A stretch of DNA of 55,299 nt from Dehalococcoidales bacterium (GCA_023129255.1 JAGMCH010000046.1:1-55299); one strand, 5' to 3'; counted from the first letter of the stretch, positions 1 through 8,984 are shown. Notes: a model not told the origin generated them from the letters alone. Translations and numbers: made by a program.

Positions 1-566
1 CCCCCCAGCTCCACCCCTATGACATCGGTATTGGTATATAGACAGAGGCTGGGAGTATTAAGCAGCTTCTGAGCCTTTCTGGCTACAGCCTCATCCCAGG
101 CAGCCACCACGGCAACCGCCGGTAAGTCGCGGAGAATCTCCGCCGACAAATTGGGGCCGGAAAGAATACAAATATTAGGCCAAAAATCATGGTTTATCTC
201 ACCGGCAATTACCTCGGACATCCGCTTGTTACTATCAACCTCCAGGCCCTTGGCGGCACTCACTATCAACATTGAACCATCAAGGTAGTCAGCCACTGAC
301 TTTATATTCCGCCGCATCGTCTGGGAGGGCACCGCCAAGATTACTGCCTTGGTATCGGCTAAGGCTTCAGCCAATGAGCTGGTAATTGATAGCTGAGGAG
401 GAAAGGTAATACCAGAAAGCACGTCGGAATGATGTCTGGCATTCTTTAGTTCAGAGGACTCTCGTTTTGTCCGTGCCCACAGCCTGACCTCCACCCCATT
501 ACGTGCCAATACCACCCCCAGAGTTACCCCCCAGGTGGTGGTACCAATAATGGCAACCCTGGACAT
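1..566 (-). CDS. gpsA: NAD(P)-dependent glycerol-3-phosphate dehydrogenase, 3' end outside window
   Basis: Makes sn-glycerol 3-phosphate from dihydroxyacetone phosphate, the first step of phospholipid synthesis. My translation from the ATG at 566 starts MSRVAIIGTTTWGVTLGVV and runs to YTNTDVIGVELGG, a typical GpsA motif; the window edge cuts it after about 188 codons. The nucleotide-binding loop reads GTTTWG instead of the usual GxGxWG, so two loop positions deviate. It lies 3 bp upstream of plsY, the next enzyme of the pathway (opposite end of the same minus-strand run), which supports the call. Family identity is firm; the rest of the protein cannot be seen. Confidence 0.9.
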   Translation of the reverse strand, partial: MSRVAIIGTTTWGVTLGVVLARNGVEVRLWARTKRESSELKNARHHSDVLSGITFPPQLSITSSLAEALADTKAVILAVPSQTMRRNIKSVADYLDGSMLIVSAAKGLEVDSNKRMSEVIAGEINHDFWPNICILSGPNLSAEILRDLPAVAVVAAWDEAVARKAQKLLNTPSLCLYTNTDVIGVELG

Positions 567-569
567 ACC

Positions 570-1286
570 CTATCCCGCCCCCTCTTTGCGGTCGGAGGAA
601 GGCGAGTCTCTCTTCTCCACCTTCTCGCCAAGCTTGCGCTCTTTGCCCGACATCAATCGAACAATGTTATCCCGGTGCATAACAAAAATCATTATTGCCC
701 CCACCAGAGCATAAAACAGGTACTCTACAGGGAAGCCGTTCAAAATGGTAAGCGGGACCAATATGGCATAGGTGCCTACCGCCCCAGCAATGGAGCCTAG
801 AGAGACAAACCTGGTTAAGCCAGCACCTATAATTATAATCTCGCCGCCGAATATTGCTGCTACCGGGCACAAAGCTACTAGCCCGCCGAAGAAGGGGGCG
901 ACGCCTCTACCCCCCCGAAATTTAAGAAATACCGGCCAGATATGCCCAGCTACTGCTGCCAGAGCCGCCAGAACCTGGGCAACCAGCGAGCCTAAACCAA
1001 AGTCACCCACCACCAGGTAGCCTTGACCGACTATCAACCCGGCAAATACCACCGCCAGCACTCCCTTTAACATATCCAAGGCAGCCACCAAAGCGGCTGA
1101 CTTGCGACCAGCGGTTCGGAGCACATTGGTTGCCCCTGTCCTGCCACTCCCATACTGTCTAACATCCACCTTAGCCTGCCGCCGGCCCAAAAGGTAACCA
1201 AAAGGAATAGAGCCCAAAAGGTAACCCAGTATCACTACAGCTGCAAACTTGGCAATTATCACGGCATCTAAGGACCCGGCAACCAT
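570..1286 (-). CDS. plsY: Acyl-phosphate:glycerol-3-phosphate acyltransferase PlsY
   Basis: Integral membrane enzyme that transfers an acyl group from acyl-phosphate to glycerol 3-phosphate, giving lysophosphatidic acid. Seen: the GSIPFGYLLGR N-terminal signature, SGRTGATNVLRT (usual form SGNIGATN), and the GGRGVAPFFGG loop, between about five hydrophobic segments. About 238 aa, slightly long because of a charged Lys/Glu/Ser-rich tail. The ATG at 1286 overlaps the der stop (TGATG); a GTG one codon earlier (1289) is the alternative. It is translationally coupled to der and followed by gpsA, so the run der-plsY-gpsA looks like one operon. Confidence 0.95.
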   Translation of the reverse strand: MVAGSLDAVIIAKFAAVVILGYLLGSIPFGYLLGRRQAKVDVRQYGSGRTGATNVLRTAGRKSAALVAALDMLKGVLAVVFAGLIVGQGYLVVGDFGLGSLVAQVLAALAAVAGHIWPVFLKFRGGRGVAPFFGGLVALCPVAAIFGGEIIIIGAGLTRFVSLGSIAGAVGTYAILVPLTILNGFPVEYLFYALVGAIMIFVMHRDNIVRLMSGKERKLGEKVEKRDSPSSDRKEGAG

Positions 1287-2599
1287 CACGCCTCACCTCT
1301 GGTCTTAAAGACTAAACGAAACGGAGTGCCAGCGAAGCCGAATGACTGGCGCAGTTTGTTCTCTAGGTAGTGCTGATAGGAAAAATGTATCAACTTAGCG
1401 TCGTTGACAAAAAAGACGAAGGTTGGTGGGTTAACCTCAGCCTGGGTAGCATACAAAATCTTTAGCTGCTTACTGCCCTTTCGTGGCAGAGTATGAGCCG
1501 CTACCGCCTGCTGAACCACACTGTTAACTTCAGCGGTAGGCAGTCGTTTGAGCCTCTCGTGATATACCTGAAATGCCTGAGGCATCACCTTATCTGTCCC
1601 CTCTCCAAACTTAGCTGAAATATACACCACCGACGCATAAGACATAAACTTAAGCTTGCTCCTTATATACCTATTACATTCAACCATATTCTTATTCACC
1701 GCCAGGTCCCACTTATTGACCACCAATACAACCCCCTTAACCGCCTGCTGAATATAACCAGCAATATGCTCATCCTGAGATGTAAGCAGCTCGGTGGTAT
1801 CAAGGACCAGCAGAACTATATCAGCCTCATCAATAGCCCGCAGGGCTCTAATTACGCTATACCGCTCTACTCCCTTCCCCCACCGGCCCCGTCGCCTGAT
1901 TCCAGCGGTATCAATAAGTATCACACTTTGACCATCAAAGTCAAGTGAGGTATTTATAGCATCGTGAGTAGTCCCCGGCACCTCGTCAACAATAGCCCGC
2001 TCCTCACCCAGGAGGGCATTAAGTAGCGTGGACTTGCCCACGTTAGGTCTGCCGACAATAGCCAGCTTCATAATCTCCGCTTCCGTCCCAACAGCTGAAG
2101 GGGTCGGCAGCAGGGAGATAACCTTATCCAGCAGCTCAGCAGTGCCCCGCCCATGATAGGCTGAAATAGCCAATGGCTCACCAAGCCCCAAATGATAAAA
2201 TTCTACCGCCTCGGTCTCAAGCCTAGCATTATCCGCCTTATTAGCCACTATTACTATGGGCTTGCTTGAACCACGAAGCATCTCGGCTATCTCCAGGTCA
2301 GAGGGCACCACCCCGTCCCCGGTGTCCACCAGGAAAAGAATAACATCGGCTTCAGCGATAGCCACCTCCACCTGTCCCTTGACTCCCTTAGCAATAGCCG
2401 ACCGGGGGCTCACCTCCAGACCGCCGGTATCAACTATGGTAAAGCTAGCCCCCTGCCATGAAACATCAGCAAATATACGGTCTCGGGTTGTGCCGGGCAA
2501 ATCAGCGACAATAGCTATCCGCTTGCCCGCCAGGCGATTTAAGAGCGTGGACTTGCCCACGTTCTGCCGGCCAACAATAGCTACAATGGGTTTGCTCAT
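1286..2599 (-). CDS. der: Ribosome-associated double GTPase Der (EngA)
   Basis: Essential GTPase acting in 50S ribosome assembly. Two tandem G domains are visible: the first P-loop GRQNVGKST near residue 10 and the second GRPNVGKST near residue 185. Each is followed by DTxG switch motifs and NKxD motifs (VANKAD and VVNKWD). The C-terminal ~90 residues fit the KH-like domain of the family. 437 aa is normal length. It overlaps plsY by a few bases. Upstream is a repeat-rich gap, so its promoter was not resolved. Confidence 0.97.
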   Translation of the reverse strand: MSKPIVAIVGRQNVGKSTLLNRLAGKRIAIVADLPGTTRDRIFADVSWQGASFTIVDTGGLEVSPRSAIAKGVKGQVEVAIAEADVILFLVDTGDGVVPSDLEIAEMLRGSSKPIVIVANKADNARLETEAVEFYHLGLGEPLAISAYHGRGTAELLDKVISLLPTPSAVGTEAEIMKLAIVGRPNVGKSTLLNALLGEERAIVDEVPGTTHDAINTSLDFDGQSVILIDTAGIRRRGRWGKGVERYSVIRALRAIDEADIVLLVLDTTELLTSQDEHIAGYIQQAVKGVVLVVNKWDLAVNKNMVECNRYIRSKLKFMSYASVVYISAKFGEGTDKVMPQAFQVYHERLKRLPTAEVNSVVQQAVAAHTLPRKGSKQLKILYATQAEVNPPTFVFFVNDAKLIHFSYQHYLENKLRQSFGFAGTPFRLVFKTRGEA

Positions 2600-2604
2600 A
2601 TTTT

Positions 2605-2905
2605 ATTAACCCCATCCCCTTTATCCCCTTCCCCTTATCAAGGGGAAGGGGAAGAATATTCTAGAAGAGGGACTTCGTCCCTCATAAAACTCCCTGTAAT
2701 ATACCTCTAAGACTCCCTGTAATATTCGAGGCTTCGCCTCTTTAGACTTTTTCTTATTATCCCCCTCCCTAAGGGTGGCGGGTGGGAAAAGATATAAAAT
2801 GTATCTGGGACTTCTTACCCCACAAAAACTTTGTTGGGGGAACTCTCCAACTTAAGCGGGTATCTAAGAGGGGCTTTTAAAGCCCCTCTTTCTGCTTGCC
2901 TCTTA
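2605..2905 (+). repeat. Dispersed hairpin-rich intergenic element, copy A
   Basis: The ~315-bp gap before der holds no credible gene. It contains a CCCCTTCCCCTTatcAAGGGGAAGGGG hairpin, a GAGGGacttcGTCCCTC hairpin, a second small GAGGCttcGCCTC hairpin, a GGTGGCGGGTGGGAAAAGATA core, and an AGAGGGGCTTTTAAAGCCCCTCT hairpin at its right end. The left half matches the reverse complement of the element before mutM almost word for word. The hairpins could also act as terminators for the hypothetical gene at 2920. Confidence 0.75.
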
Positions 2906-2919
2906 CCTCCAGAAGCCGG

Positions 2920-3642
2920 TTATACGATATGTCCCCTTTCGTGGGGCGGCTTAGAAGGCTTCTCCTCTTCCTCCTGCTGGGTAGCCTGCCTACCTGGTAA
3001 CTCCTTAGCAAACTTGACGCTGGGGGGCTCAATCTCGGTTCTGGCAACCCGCCTCAGTTCGGCGATATTATCCCTGAAATTTTGAACAAAGGCGTTGTAT
3101 TCCACCGCCAGCCTATTATACTGGTCTATAGTCTCCGGCGGAATTTCAATACTCTGCGCCACCTCGCAAAACTGCTCAATAAATTCTTGATAATGATTGG
3201 TTATCAGCCACAGCTCACTTTGATAGGTGCGCAAATAAATAACAAACCTCCTGGTGCTGATATCACTCTCCACCCTGTCGATGAAACTATTACACCAGGT
3301 ATTGAAAATCCGCTGTCCCACCTCACACTCCCGTGCCCAACCCCAGACTCTGGCATTATCACTGGTTAACAGACTACGGATAACAACAAAGATAGACAGT
3401 GACGAATCACCCATAAATCGGCGATTAAAATATCCGGCTAGTTGCTTGAGCCTCAGCGATGCATGTTCCAGTTCCCTCTCCCCGGCTCTGGCTATGGCCA
3501 CCATTAAGCCGATGATAAGGATAATAACCAGAACCGCAGCCAGGACCCACATTTCCCACCCACATGCATAACCGACGAGAGCCAAGGCGGTGATTAAAAT
3601 CGGGCACCAGCCCCAGTTTACTATGAGCCTTAAGATATACAT
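2920..3642 (-). CDS. Hypothetical protein with two N-terminal membrane segments
   Basis: Not a family I recognise. Starting at the ATG at 3642, which has an AGGGGGG ribosome-binding site 6-7 nt upstream, gives 240 aa. The open frame extends further into argF, but the upstream part is Arg/Trp-rich and overlaps the argF coding region. Residues ~8-50 form two hydrophobic helices. The remainder is charged and mostly helical, predicted cytoplasmic, and ends in a Glu/Lys/Pro-rich tail. It follows argF by 10 bp and is probably cotranscribed with it. No catalytic motif seen. Confidence 0.75.
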   Translation of the reverse strand: MYILRLIVNWGWCPILITALALVGYACGWEMWVLAAVLVIILIIGLMVAIARAGERELEHASLRLKQLAGYFNRRFMGDSSLSIFVVIRSLLTSDNARVWGWARECEVGQRIFNTWCNSFIDRVESDISTRRFVIYLRTYQSELWLITNHYQEFIEQFCEVAQSIEIPPETIDQYNRLAVEYNAFVQNFRDNIAELRRVARTEIEPPSVKFAKELPGRQATQQEEEEKPSKPPHERGHIV

Positions 3643-3652
3643 AGTAGCCCCC

Positions 3653-4594
3653 CTAACGATAGCCAGCCAGCGGAATCTCCAGACCACCCAGTATTCCCGC
3701 CAGCAAGGCTTTCTGCATATGTAACCTATTTTCAGCCTGGTCAAAGACCACTGACCTGGGAGTATCTAAAATCCCCTCAGCTACCTCCTCACCGTGATGA
3801 GCCGGTAAGGGATGCATCAATATAGCGTCTTCCTTAGCTAAGGACAGTAGTTCACCATCCACCTGATAGCCGGCAAATACCTGGCGCCGGGCTTCAGCCT
3901 CAGTCTCCTGCCCCATACTGGTCCAGACATCAGTATAAACTACATCAGCCCCGCCGACTGCCTGGTGCGGCTCCTCGGTATAGAATATCTCACCACCACT
4001 ACTTGAAGCATTGCTCTGAGCCAGATTAAATATATTGTCCTCAATAGCATAGCCGGGGGGAGTGGCAATCCTGAAATTCATCCCAATAAGCGAAGCCGCC
4101 AGCATAAGACTGCGAGCCACATTGTTACCATCGCCAACAAAGGCTAAGGTCAAACCGTTTAGCTCCCCCTTCTTCTCATAAATGGTAAGCAGGTCAGCCA
4201 GAGCCTGGCAGGGGTGTTCCCGGTCGGAGAGGGCGTTTATCACCGGCACACCGGAATAACCGGCCAGAACCTCCAAGGTCTGGTGAGAAAAGGTGCGGGC
4301 AGCGATGGCATCTACATAGCGACTGAGCACTTGAGCCACATCTGAAATTGACTCGCGCTGCCCCAGACCAACCTCAGCCGGAGACAGATAAATTGTCTCC
4401 CCGCCTAGCTGTCGCATAGCCAGCTCAAAGCTGACCCGTGTCCGCAGCGAGGGCTTCTCAAACATTATCGCCAGCGTCTTGCCGCTGAGCATGGAAAGCC
4501 AGCCCTGGGCTTTCATATCAATGGCATCTGATATCAGCAGGCGAATATCCTCACCGCCGAGGTCAGCCACCGAGAGCAGGTCTTTCCCCTTCAT
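3653..4594 (-). CDS. argF: Ornithine carbamoyltransferase
   Basis: Converts ornithine plus carbamoyl phosphate to citrulline in arginine synthesis. Seen: carbamoyl-phosphate loop KPSLRTRVSFE (usual STRTR), HPCQALADL, and DVWTSMGQE, which is the ornithine-type motif. Length 313 aa is normal. Oddity: the C-terminal motif is MHPLPAHHGEE, not the usual HCLPA, so the Cys that contacts ornithine in characterised enzymes is replaced by Pro, as in aspartate carbamoyltransferases. HPCQ and the DVWTSMG motif still favour OTC. The ATG lies 6 nt after a -10 hexamer, suggesting a leaderless mRNA. Confidence 0.9.
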   Translation of the reverse strand: MKGKDLLSVADLGGEDIRLLISDAIDMKAQGWLSMLSGKTLAIMFEKPSLRTRVSFELAMRQLGGETIYLSPAEVGLGQRESISDVAQVLSRYVDAIAARTFSHQTLEVLAGYSGVPVINALSDREHPCQALADLLTIYEKKGELNGLTLAFVGDGNNVARSLMLAASLIGMNFRIATPPGYAIEDNIFNLAQSNASSSGGEIFYTEEPHQAVGGADVVYTDVWTSMGQETEAEARRQVFAGYQVDGELLSLAKEDAILMHPLPAHHGEEVAEGILDTPRSVVFDQAENRLHMQKALLAGILGGLEIPLAGYR

Positions 4595-4600
4595 ACCTTA

Positions 4601-4628
4601 AGTATATCACGAAAAGATAATCATTCAA
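4601..4628 (-). promoter_or_regulatory. argF promoter, leaderless type
   Basis: Minus-strand -35 TTGAAT (4623-4628), 16-nt spacer, -10 TATACT (4601-4606), then 6 nt and the argF ATG. A start site about 6-7 nt after the -10 would fall on or next to the start codon. Confidence 0.6.
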
Positions 4629-4683
4629 CAGGGGCTTGACACCGTGCGCCCGGGTACCTAAGATGCCGTTGGAGGTTAAAAGT

Positions 4684-4938
4684 ATGGCCACTAAGGAAAA
4701 ATTTACCATAGACGGGGATAAAGTAGTTGAGAAGGTCAAGCAGCTCATCCACGAGGGCAACATCAGAAGGGTGCGGATTATTCACGAAGGACGGACGGTG
4801 CTGGAGATTCCACTCTCGGTAGGGGCACCAGCGGCAGCAGTGACTATTCTGGTAGCCCCGCTGCTGGCGGCGCTGGGTGCTTTCGCCGCCCTGGTAACCG
4901 AATGCACTATTGAGGTGGAGAAGATAGAAAAATCATAG
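4684..4938 (+). CDS. DUF4342 domain protein
   Basis: Small protein (84 aa) of unknown function. It matches what I remember of DUF4342: a charged N-terminal half (VVEKVKQLIHEGNIRRVRI), then EIPLSVG, then one hydrophobic stretch (about residues 52-75) before TECTIEVEK. The ATG at 4684 has GGAGG 8 nt upstream; an earlier in-frame ATG at 4636 lacks a site and gives an atypical leader. It lies divergent from argF. The role is unknown; the hydrophobic segment suggests membrane association. Confidence 0.8.
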   Translation: MATKEKFTIDGDKVVEKVKQLIHEGNIRRVRIIHEGRTVLEIPLSVGAPAAAVTILVAPLLAALGAFAALVTECTIEVEKIEKS

Positions 4939-5019
4939 GCTCAAAGTGGAAGGACTGATTCGGAACTATTGTTATCGGCATTTGATAAGCCTATAATTAC
5001 GGTAAAGAGGAGGTGCAAG

Positions 5020-5265
5020 ATGGTGTTCGTAACGCTGTTATCACCGAAAGGGAAGGGAGAGGAAGCGGTCGATTACCTCAAGAAGCTCAAGGCTCCGGCA
5101 GGCATTACCATTCGTGATGTCTATTTCACCCTTGGTCGCTACGATGGCGTAATTATCTTTGAGGCTCCAGACGCCAACAAGGCGATGAACTTTGTTAAGG
5201 AAACCGGCTTTGCCACCGATTATACCGTGGAGACCCTCGCCGCCATCCCAGCCAAGGAACTGTGA
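5020..5265 (+). CDS. GYD domain protein
   Basis: 81-aa protein matching the GYD family (ferredoxin-like small proteins of unknown function). Seen: VTLLSPKGKGEEAVDYLKKL, then RDVYFTLGRYDGVIIFEAPD, where GRYDGV is the family hallmark, then the C-terminal TVETLAAIP. The ATG at 5020 is preceded by AGAGGAGG (5006-5013). Located 80 bp after the DUF4342 gene and upstream of polA. Function not known; possible oligomeric sensor or dimeric alpha-beta barrel protein (inference). Confidence 0.85.
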   Translation: MVFVTLLSPKGKGEEAVDYLKKLKAPAGITIRDVYFTLGRYDGVIIFEAPDANKAMNFVKETGFATDYTVETLAAIPAKEL

Positions 5266-5291
5266 AAGTCCGCTTTTTACCCCCACTCTGC

Positions 5292-5303
5292 TATAATTAA
5301 AGT
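5292..5303 (+). promoter_or_regulatory. polA -10 element, leaderless type
   Basis: TATAAT at 5292-5297 ends 6 nt before the polA ATG and there is no Shine-Dalgarno sequence. No convincing -35 was found at 16-18 nt, so the promoter may be weak or of extended type. Confidence 0.45.
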
Positions 5304-8018
5304 ATGAAAAAGCCGCTGCTGGTTCTGTTTGATGGTAACGCCCTGATTCACCGAGCCTTCCACGCCATGCCCCCACTCACCGTGCGCCAGACCGGTGAGA
5401 TGGTCAGCGCCGTTTACGGCTTTGCCCTGATGCTGCTCAAGGTGATAAATGAGCTAAAGCCCACCCACTACGCCATCGCCTTTGACATGAAAGGCCCTAC
5501 CTTCAGACATGAGTTGTTTGACCAGTATAAGGCACAGCGACCCCCAACCCCCGATGAGCTGGTAGCTCAATTGGGGCGGGTAAGGCAGCTAGTGGAAGCC
5601 TTTCATATCCCTATCTTTGAGCTTGAGGGTTATGAGGCCGACGACCTCCTGGGTACCCTCAGCCAGCAAGCCAGCGGCCAGGACATTGATACCATCATCA
5701 TTACCGGTGACGCCGATATCATGCAACTGGTGTCGCCACGGGTAAAGGTCCTTTACCCCAAACCGAGGCGAGCCTTCAGCGACACCATGCTCTATGACGA
5801 AGAGGCGGTAAGCCAGAAGTATGGCGTCAAGCCGGAGCAGATTGCCGATTTTAAGGGACTGGTAGGTGATAAAACAGACAATATCTCGGGCGTACCTAAG
5901 ATTGGACCTGTAAATGCAGTCAATTTGTTAAGTAAATTCGGCTCCATTGAGCAAATCTATGACCATATAGATGAGGTGACGCCACCTAAACTTCAGGCAC
6001 TACTAAAGGAAAATGAAGCCATTGCCCGCCAGAGCAAGGAACTGGCGACCATCATTACCCGGACGCCGGTTAGCCTAAACCTTGATGACTGCCAAATCAG
6101 CCAGTATGACCGAAATCAGGTGACCGAGCTCTTCCGCGAGCTTGAGTTTGCCAGCCTGCTGCCCAAACTACCGCAGATAGAAACGGAAAAGACGGCACAG
6201 GTTGAAGCCAAGCCGCCGAAGGAAGACTACCACATCGTGAGTAAAACCGCCGATCTTGATAAGCTGCTAAGCCGCCTGTCAGCGGCTAAAACCTTCGCCT
6301 TTGACACCGAGACCACCAGCCTCGACCCGATGTCAGCCAAGCTAGTGGGCATATCTCTATCGCCAGCCCCGGGTGAAGCCTATTACATCCCGGTGGGGCA
6401 TGTGGGACTGGACCCGATAGGGCAACTACCCCTGGAACAGGTTACAGCACGGCTCAAATCCCTCCTGGAAGACCAGAAATTAGCCAAGCTGGCCCACAAC
6501 GGCAAGTATGATATGGCAGTGCTGGCGGAATATGGAATAACGGTTCAAAATTTGACCTTTGACTCCATGCTGGCTGCCTATCTGCTGGGGGAGAAATCTA
6601 TGGGACTAAAAGCCCTCGCCTTCGGCAAGCTGGCTATTGAGATGACGCCCATTAGCGACCTCATCGGCTCGGGGGCGAAGCAGATTTCCATGTCCCAGGT
6701 GGAAATCTCCCGTGCCGCCGACTACGCCTGCGCTGACGCCGATATGACCCTGAGGCTAGCGGAACTATTCGAGCCAGAGCTTCACCAGCAGGGGCTGTGG
6801 CAACTCTTCTCTGAGGTTGAGCTGCCGCTGGCGCCGGTGTTGGTTGGGATGGAAAGAAACGGAGTCGCCTTAGATGCCGAGCTATTGAGACAGATGTCGC
6901 ACCGCCTGGGTGGGCAGTTACTAAAGCTGGAGGTTGAGGTCTATAACAGTGTCGGGCACCAGTTCAACATAAACTCACCCCAGCAGCTGAGCGCCGTCCT
7001 CTTTGACGAGCTAGGACTAACGCCAGCCCGCAAGACCAAGGGTGGCTACTCCACCGGGGCGGCGATACTGGAAGAACTGCGTGGCGTTCACCCCATAATA
7101 GAATTAATCCTTGATTACCGCCAATTAAGCAAAATCAAGTCAACCTATATTGATGCCCTGCCTAACTTAATCAACCCCAAGACGGGTCGGGTACACACCA
7201 GCTTTAACCAGACGCGGACGGCTACCGGTCGGCTCTCCTCCAGCGAGCCAAATTTGCAGAATATCCCTGTCCGCGGCGAGCTGGGAAAAGAGGTGAGACA
7301 GGCGTTTATTGCCCCGAAGGGGTCTTACCTCTTAGCCGCCGACTACTCGCAGATTGACCTCCGCGCCCTGGCTCATCTGTCCCAGGATAAAAGCCTGCTG
7401 GCTGCCTTCCGCCACGATGAAGATATTCACAGTGCCACCGCGGCTCAGGTCTTCGGCGTAGAACCCTCAGCGGTAACGCCAGATATGCGCCGGGTGGCAA
7501 AAACAGTTAATTTCGGCGTCATCTACGGCATGAGCGAGTACGGCTTGGAGCAGGCGACAGGGCTATCGCGGGAAGAAGCTGCCCAGTTCATCGCCGCTTA
7601 CTTTGAGAAATACCCCGGAGTAAAGCAATACCTTGAATCGACCAAGGAACAGGCAAGGCAAGAGGGCTATGTTCAGACCATCCTCGGCAGAAGGCGCTCT
7701 ATCCCCGAAATCAATTCCTCTAACCGTCAGGTGCGGGAAGCCGCCGAAAGAATGGCGATAAATATGCCGGTGCAGGGCACCTCCGCCGATATCATCAAGG
7801 TTGCCATGATAAACCTGGACCGGGAGATAGCTAAACGCAAATTAAAGAGTAAGATGACACTCCAGGTGCATGATGAGCTTATCTTTGAGGTGCCCAAAAC
7901 CGAGCGGGAAGAAATGCGCCAGCTAGCTTCTGAACTAATGTCCGCTGCTCTGGAGCTCAGCGTCCCGCTAAAGGTGGACATCAAGACCGGCCAAAACTGG
8001 GGTGAGATGAAACCCTAA
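5304..8018 (+). CDS. polA: DNA polymerase I
   Basis: Repair and Okazaki-fragment polymerase, 904 aa with all three domains. The 5'-3' exonuclease domain spans about 1-290 (ADDLLGTL, GDADIMQLV). The 3'-5' exonuclease domain is about 310-495 and appears catalytically complete: FDTETTSLDP near 333, HNGKYDMAVL, YACADADMTL. The polymerase domain has motif A DYSQIDLR near 679 (usual form DYSQIELR), motif B RRVAKTVNFGVIYG near 730 and motif C VHDELIFE near 855. Proofreading is therefore predicted, unlike Taq-type enzymes. The start is set by a -10 hexamer 6 nt upstream and no ribosome-binding site. mutM, another repair gene, follows after a repeat element. Confidence 0.97.
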   Translation: MKKPLLVLFDGNALIHRAFHAMPPLTVRQTGEMVSAVYGFALMLLKVINELKPTHYAIAFDMKGPTFRHELFDQYKAQRPPTPDELVAQLGRVRQLVEAFHIPIFELEGYEADDLLGTLSQQASGQDIDTIIITGDADIMQLVSPRVKVLYPKPRRAFSDTMLYDEEAVSQKYGVKPEQIADFKGLVGDKTDNISGVPKIGPVNAVNLLSKFGSIEQIYDHIDEVTPPKLQALLKENEAIARQSKELATIITRTPVSLNLDDCQISQYDRNQVTELFRELEFASLLPKLPQIETEKTAQVEAKPPKEDYHIVSKTADLDKLLSRLSAAKTFAFDTETTSLDPMSAKLVGISLSPAPGEAYYIPVGHVGLDPIGQLPLEQVTARLKSLLEDQKLAKLAHNGKYDMAVLAEYGITVQNLTFDSMLAAYLLGEKSMGLKALAFGKLAIEMTPISDLIGSGAKQISMSQVEISRAADYACADADMTLRLAELFEPELHQQGLWQLFSEVELPLAPVLVGMERNGVALDAELLRQMSHRLGGQLLKLEVEVYNSVGHQFNINSPQQLSAVLFDELGLTPARKTKGGYSTGAAILEELRGVHPIIELILDYRQLSKIKSTYIDALPNLINPKTGRVHTSFNQTRTATGRLSSSEPNLQNIPVRGELGKEVRQAFIAPKGSYLLAADYSQIDLRALAHLSQDKSLLAAFRHDEDIHSATAAQVFGVEPSAVTPDMRRVAKTVNFGVIYGMSEYGLEQATGLSREEAAQFIAAYFEKYPGVKQYLESTKEQARQEGYVQTILGRRRSIPEINSSNRQVREAAERMAINMPVQGTSADIIKVAMINLDREIAKRKLKSKMTLQVHDELIFEVPKTEREEMRQLASELMSAALELSVPLKVDIKTGQNWGEMKP

Positions 8019-8029
8019 GGGGAGAAGAG

Positions 8030-8158
8030 AGCCCAAGGGGTGAAACCTCCCAATTATGGGGAGTTTAAGAGGGGCTTCGCCCCTCTTTCAAAATATTCTT
8101 CCCCTTCCCTTTGTCAAGGGGAAGGGGATAAAGGGGATGGGGTCACCCCACAAAAATA
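8030..8158 (-). repeat. Dispersed hairpin-rich intergenic element, copy B
   Basis: Reverse-complement copy of the element at 2605. It contains AGAGGGGCttcGCCCCTCT, then CCCCTTCCCtttgtcaAGGGGAAGGGG, then AAAGGGGATGGGG. It reaches to the mutM start codon, so the mutM leader is repeat sequence. The first hairpin could terminate polA transcription. Confidence 0.75.
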
Positions 8159-8159
8159 G

Positions 8160-8966
8160 ATGCCTGAGCTTCCTGAAGTCGAAACGATAAAGAACGAGCT
8201 AGCCCCCCACATTATCGGTCACACTGTCACTGGCGTCACCCTGTTCTGGCAGGGAATAGTGCGCCAGCCCTCGGTGGAGGAATTTTGCTCCCGCCTCATC
8301 GGGCAGAAAATAACCGGCGTGGAGCGGCGGGGGAAGTACCTAATCTTCGGCTTAACCAGCGGTGAGGCACTAATTAGCCACCTGAAGATGACCGGCTCAT
8401 TATTGCTAAAACCGCCTGATAGATTTATCAGGGCTATAATCCACCTGGACGGTAGAACCGAAATCTACTTCCGTGACCCGCGCAAGCTGGGGGTGATGTG
8501 GCTGGTGACGGACAAAAATACCGTTGTTGATAAACTCGGTCCCGAACCCCTGGAGGCTGGCTTTACCCCCCAAGTTTTGGCTCAGCGCCTGAGTAAGCGC
8601 ACAGCACCGATAAAGGCTCTGCTCTGCGACCAGAGCTTTGTGGCTGGCATCGGCAATATGTACGCCGACGAAGCCCTGTTTTCCGCCGGAATTCACCCAC
8701 TGCGGTCAGGGAAAAGCCTGTCACCGGAAGAAATTGAGCGTCTTCACCGGGCTATCCGTCAGGTTTTATCGGCAGCCATCGGCAATAAGGGAGCCAGCGT
8801 GGATACCTATTTTCGCCCCGGCGGTGAGATAGGCACCGCCCACTTTCAGTTTCGGGTGGCTCATCGGGGTGGGGAACCCTGCCCCGTCTGCGGCACGCAC
8901 CTCCAGCGCATACCCATCCGAAATCGGGGCAGCTACTTCTGCCCCAAATGCCAGCCACTCAAATGA
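8160..8966 (+). CDS. mutM: Formamidopyrimidine-DNA glycosylase
   Basis: Base-excision repair enzyme removing 8-oxoguanine and formamidopyrimidines, with AP-lyase activity. 268 aa. It begins MPELPEVETI: the catalytic N-terminal Pro and adjacent Glu fix the start at 8160. HLKMTGSLLL carries the conserved beta-hairpin Lys. The helix-two-turn-helix region has GIGNMYADEALF. The C-terminal zinc finger is C-x2-C-x16-C-x2-C (CPVCG ... CPKCQ). No Shine-Dalgarno sequence is obvious because the start codon abuts repeat copy B. It lies downstream of polA on the same strand. Confidence 0.96.
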   Translation: MPELPEVETIKNELAPHIIGHTVTGVTLFWQGIVRQPSVEEFCSRLIGQKITGVERRGKYLIFGLTSGEALISHLKMTGSLLLKPPDRFIRAIIHLDGRTEIYFRDPRKLGVMWLVTDKNTVVDKLGPEPLEAGFTPQVLAQRLSKRTAPIKALLCDQSFVAGIGNMYADEALFSAGIHPLRSGKSLSPEEIERLHRAIRQVLSAAIGNKGASVDTYFRPGGEIGTAHFQFRVAHRGGEPCPVCGTHLQRIPIRNRGSYFCPKCQPLK

Positions 8967-8984
8967 CGCTCTGCGGCCCTCAGT

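Noticed and set aside
3653-4594. Aspartate carbamoyltransferase because of HPLP
   Set aside because: HPCQALADL and DVWTSMGQE are ornithine-type motifs; ATCases have HPTQ at that site.
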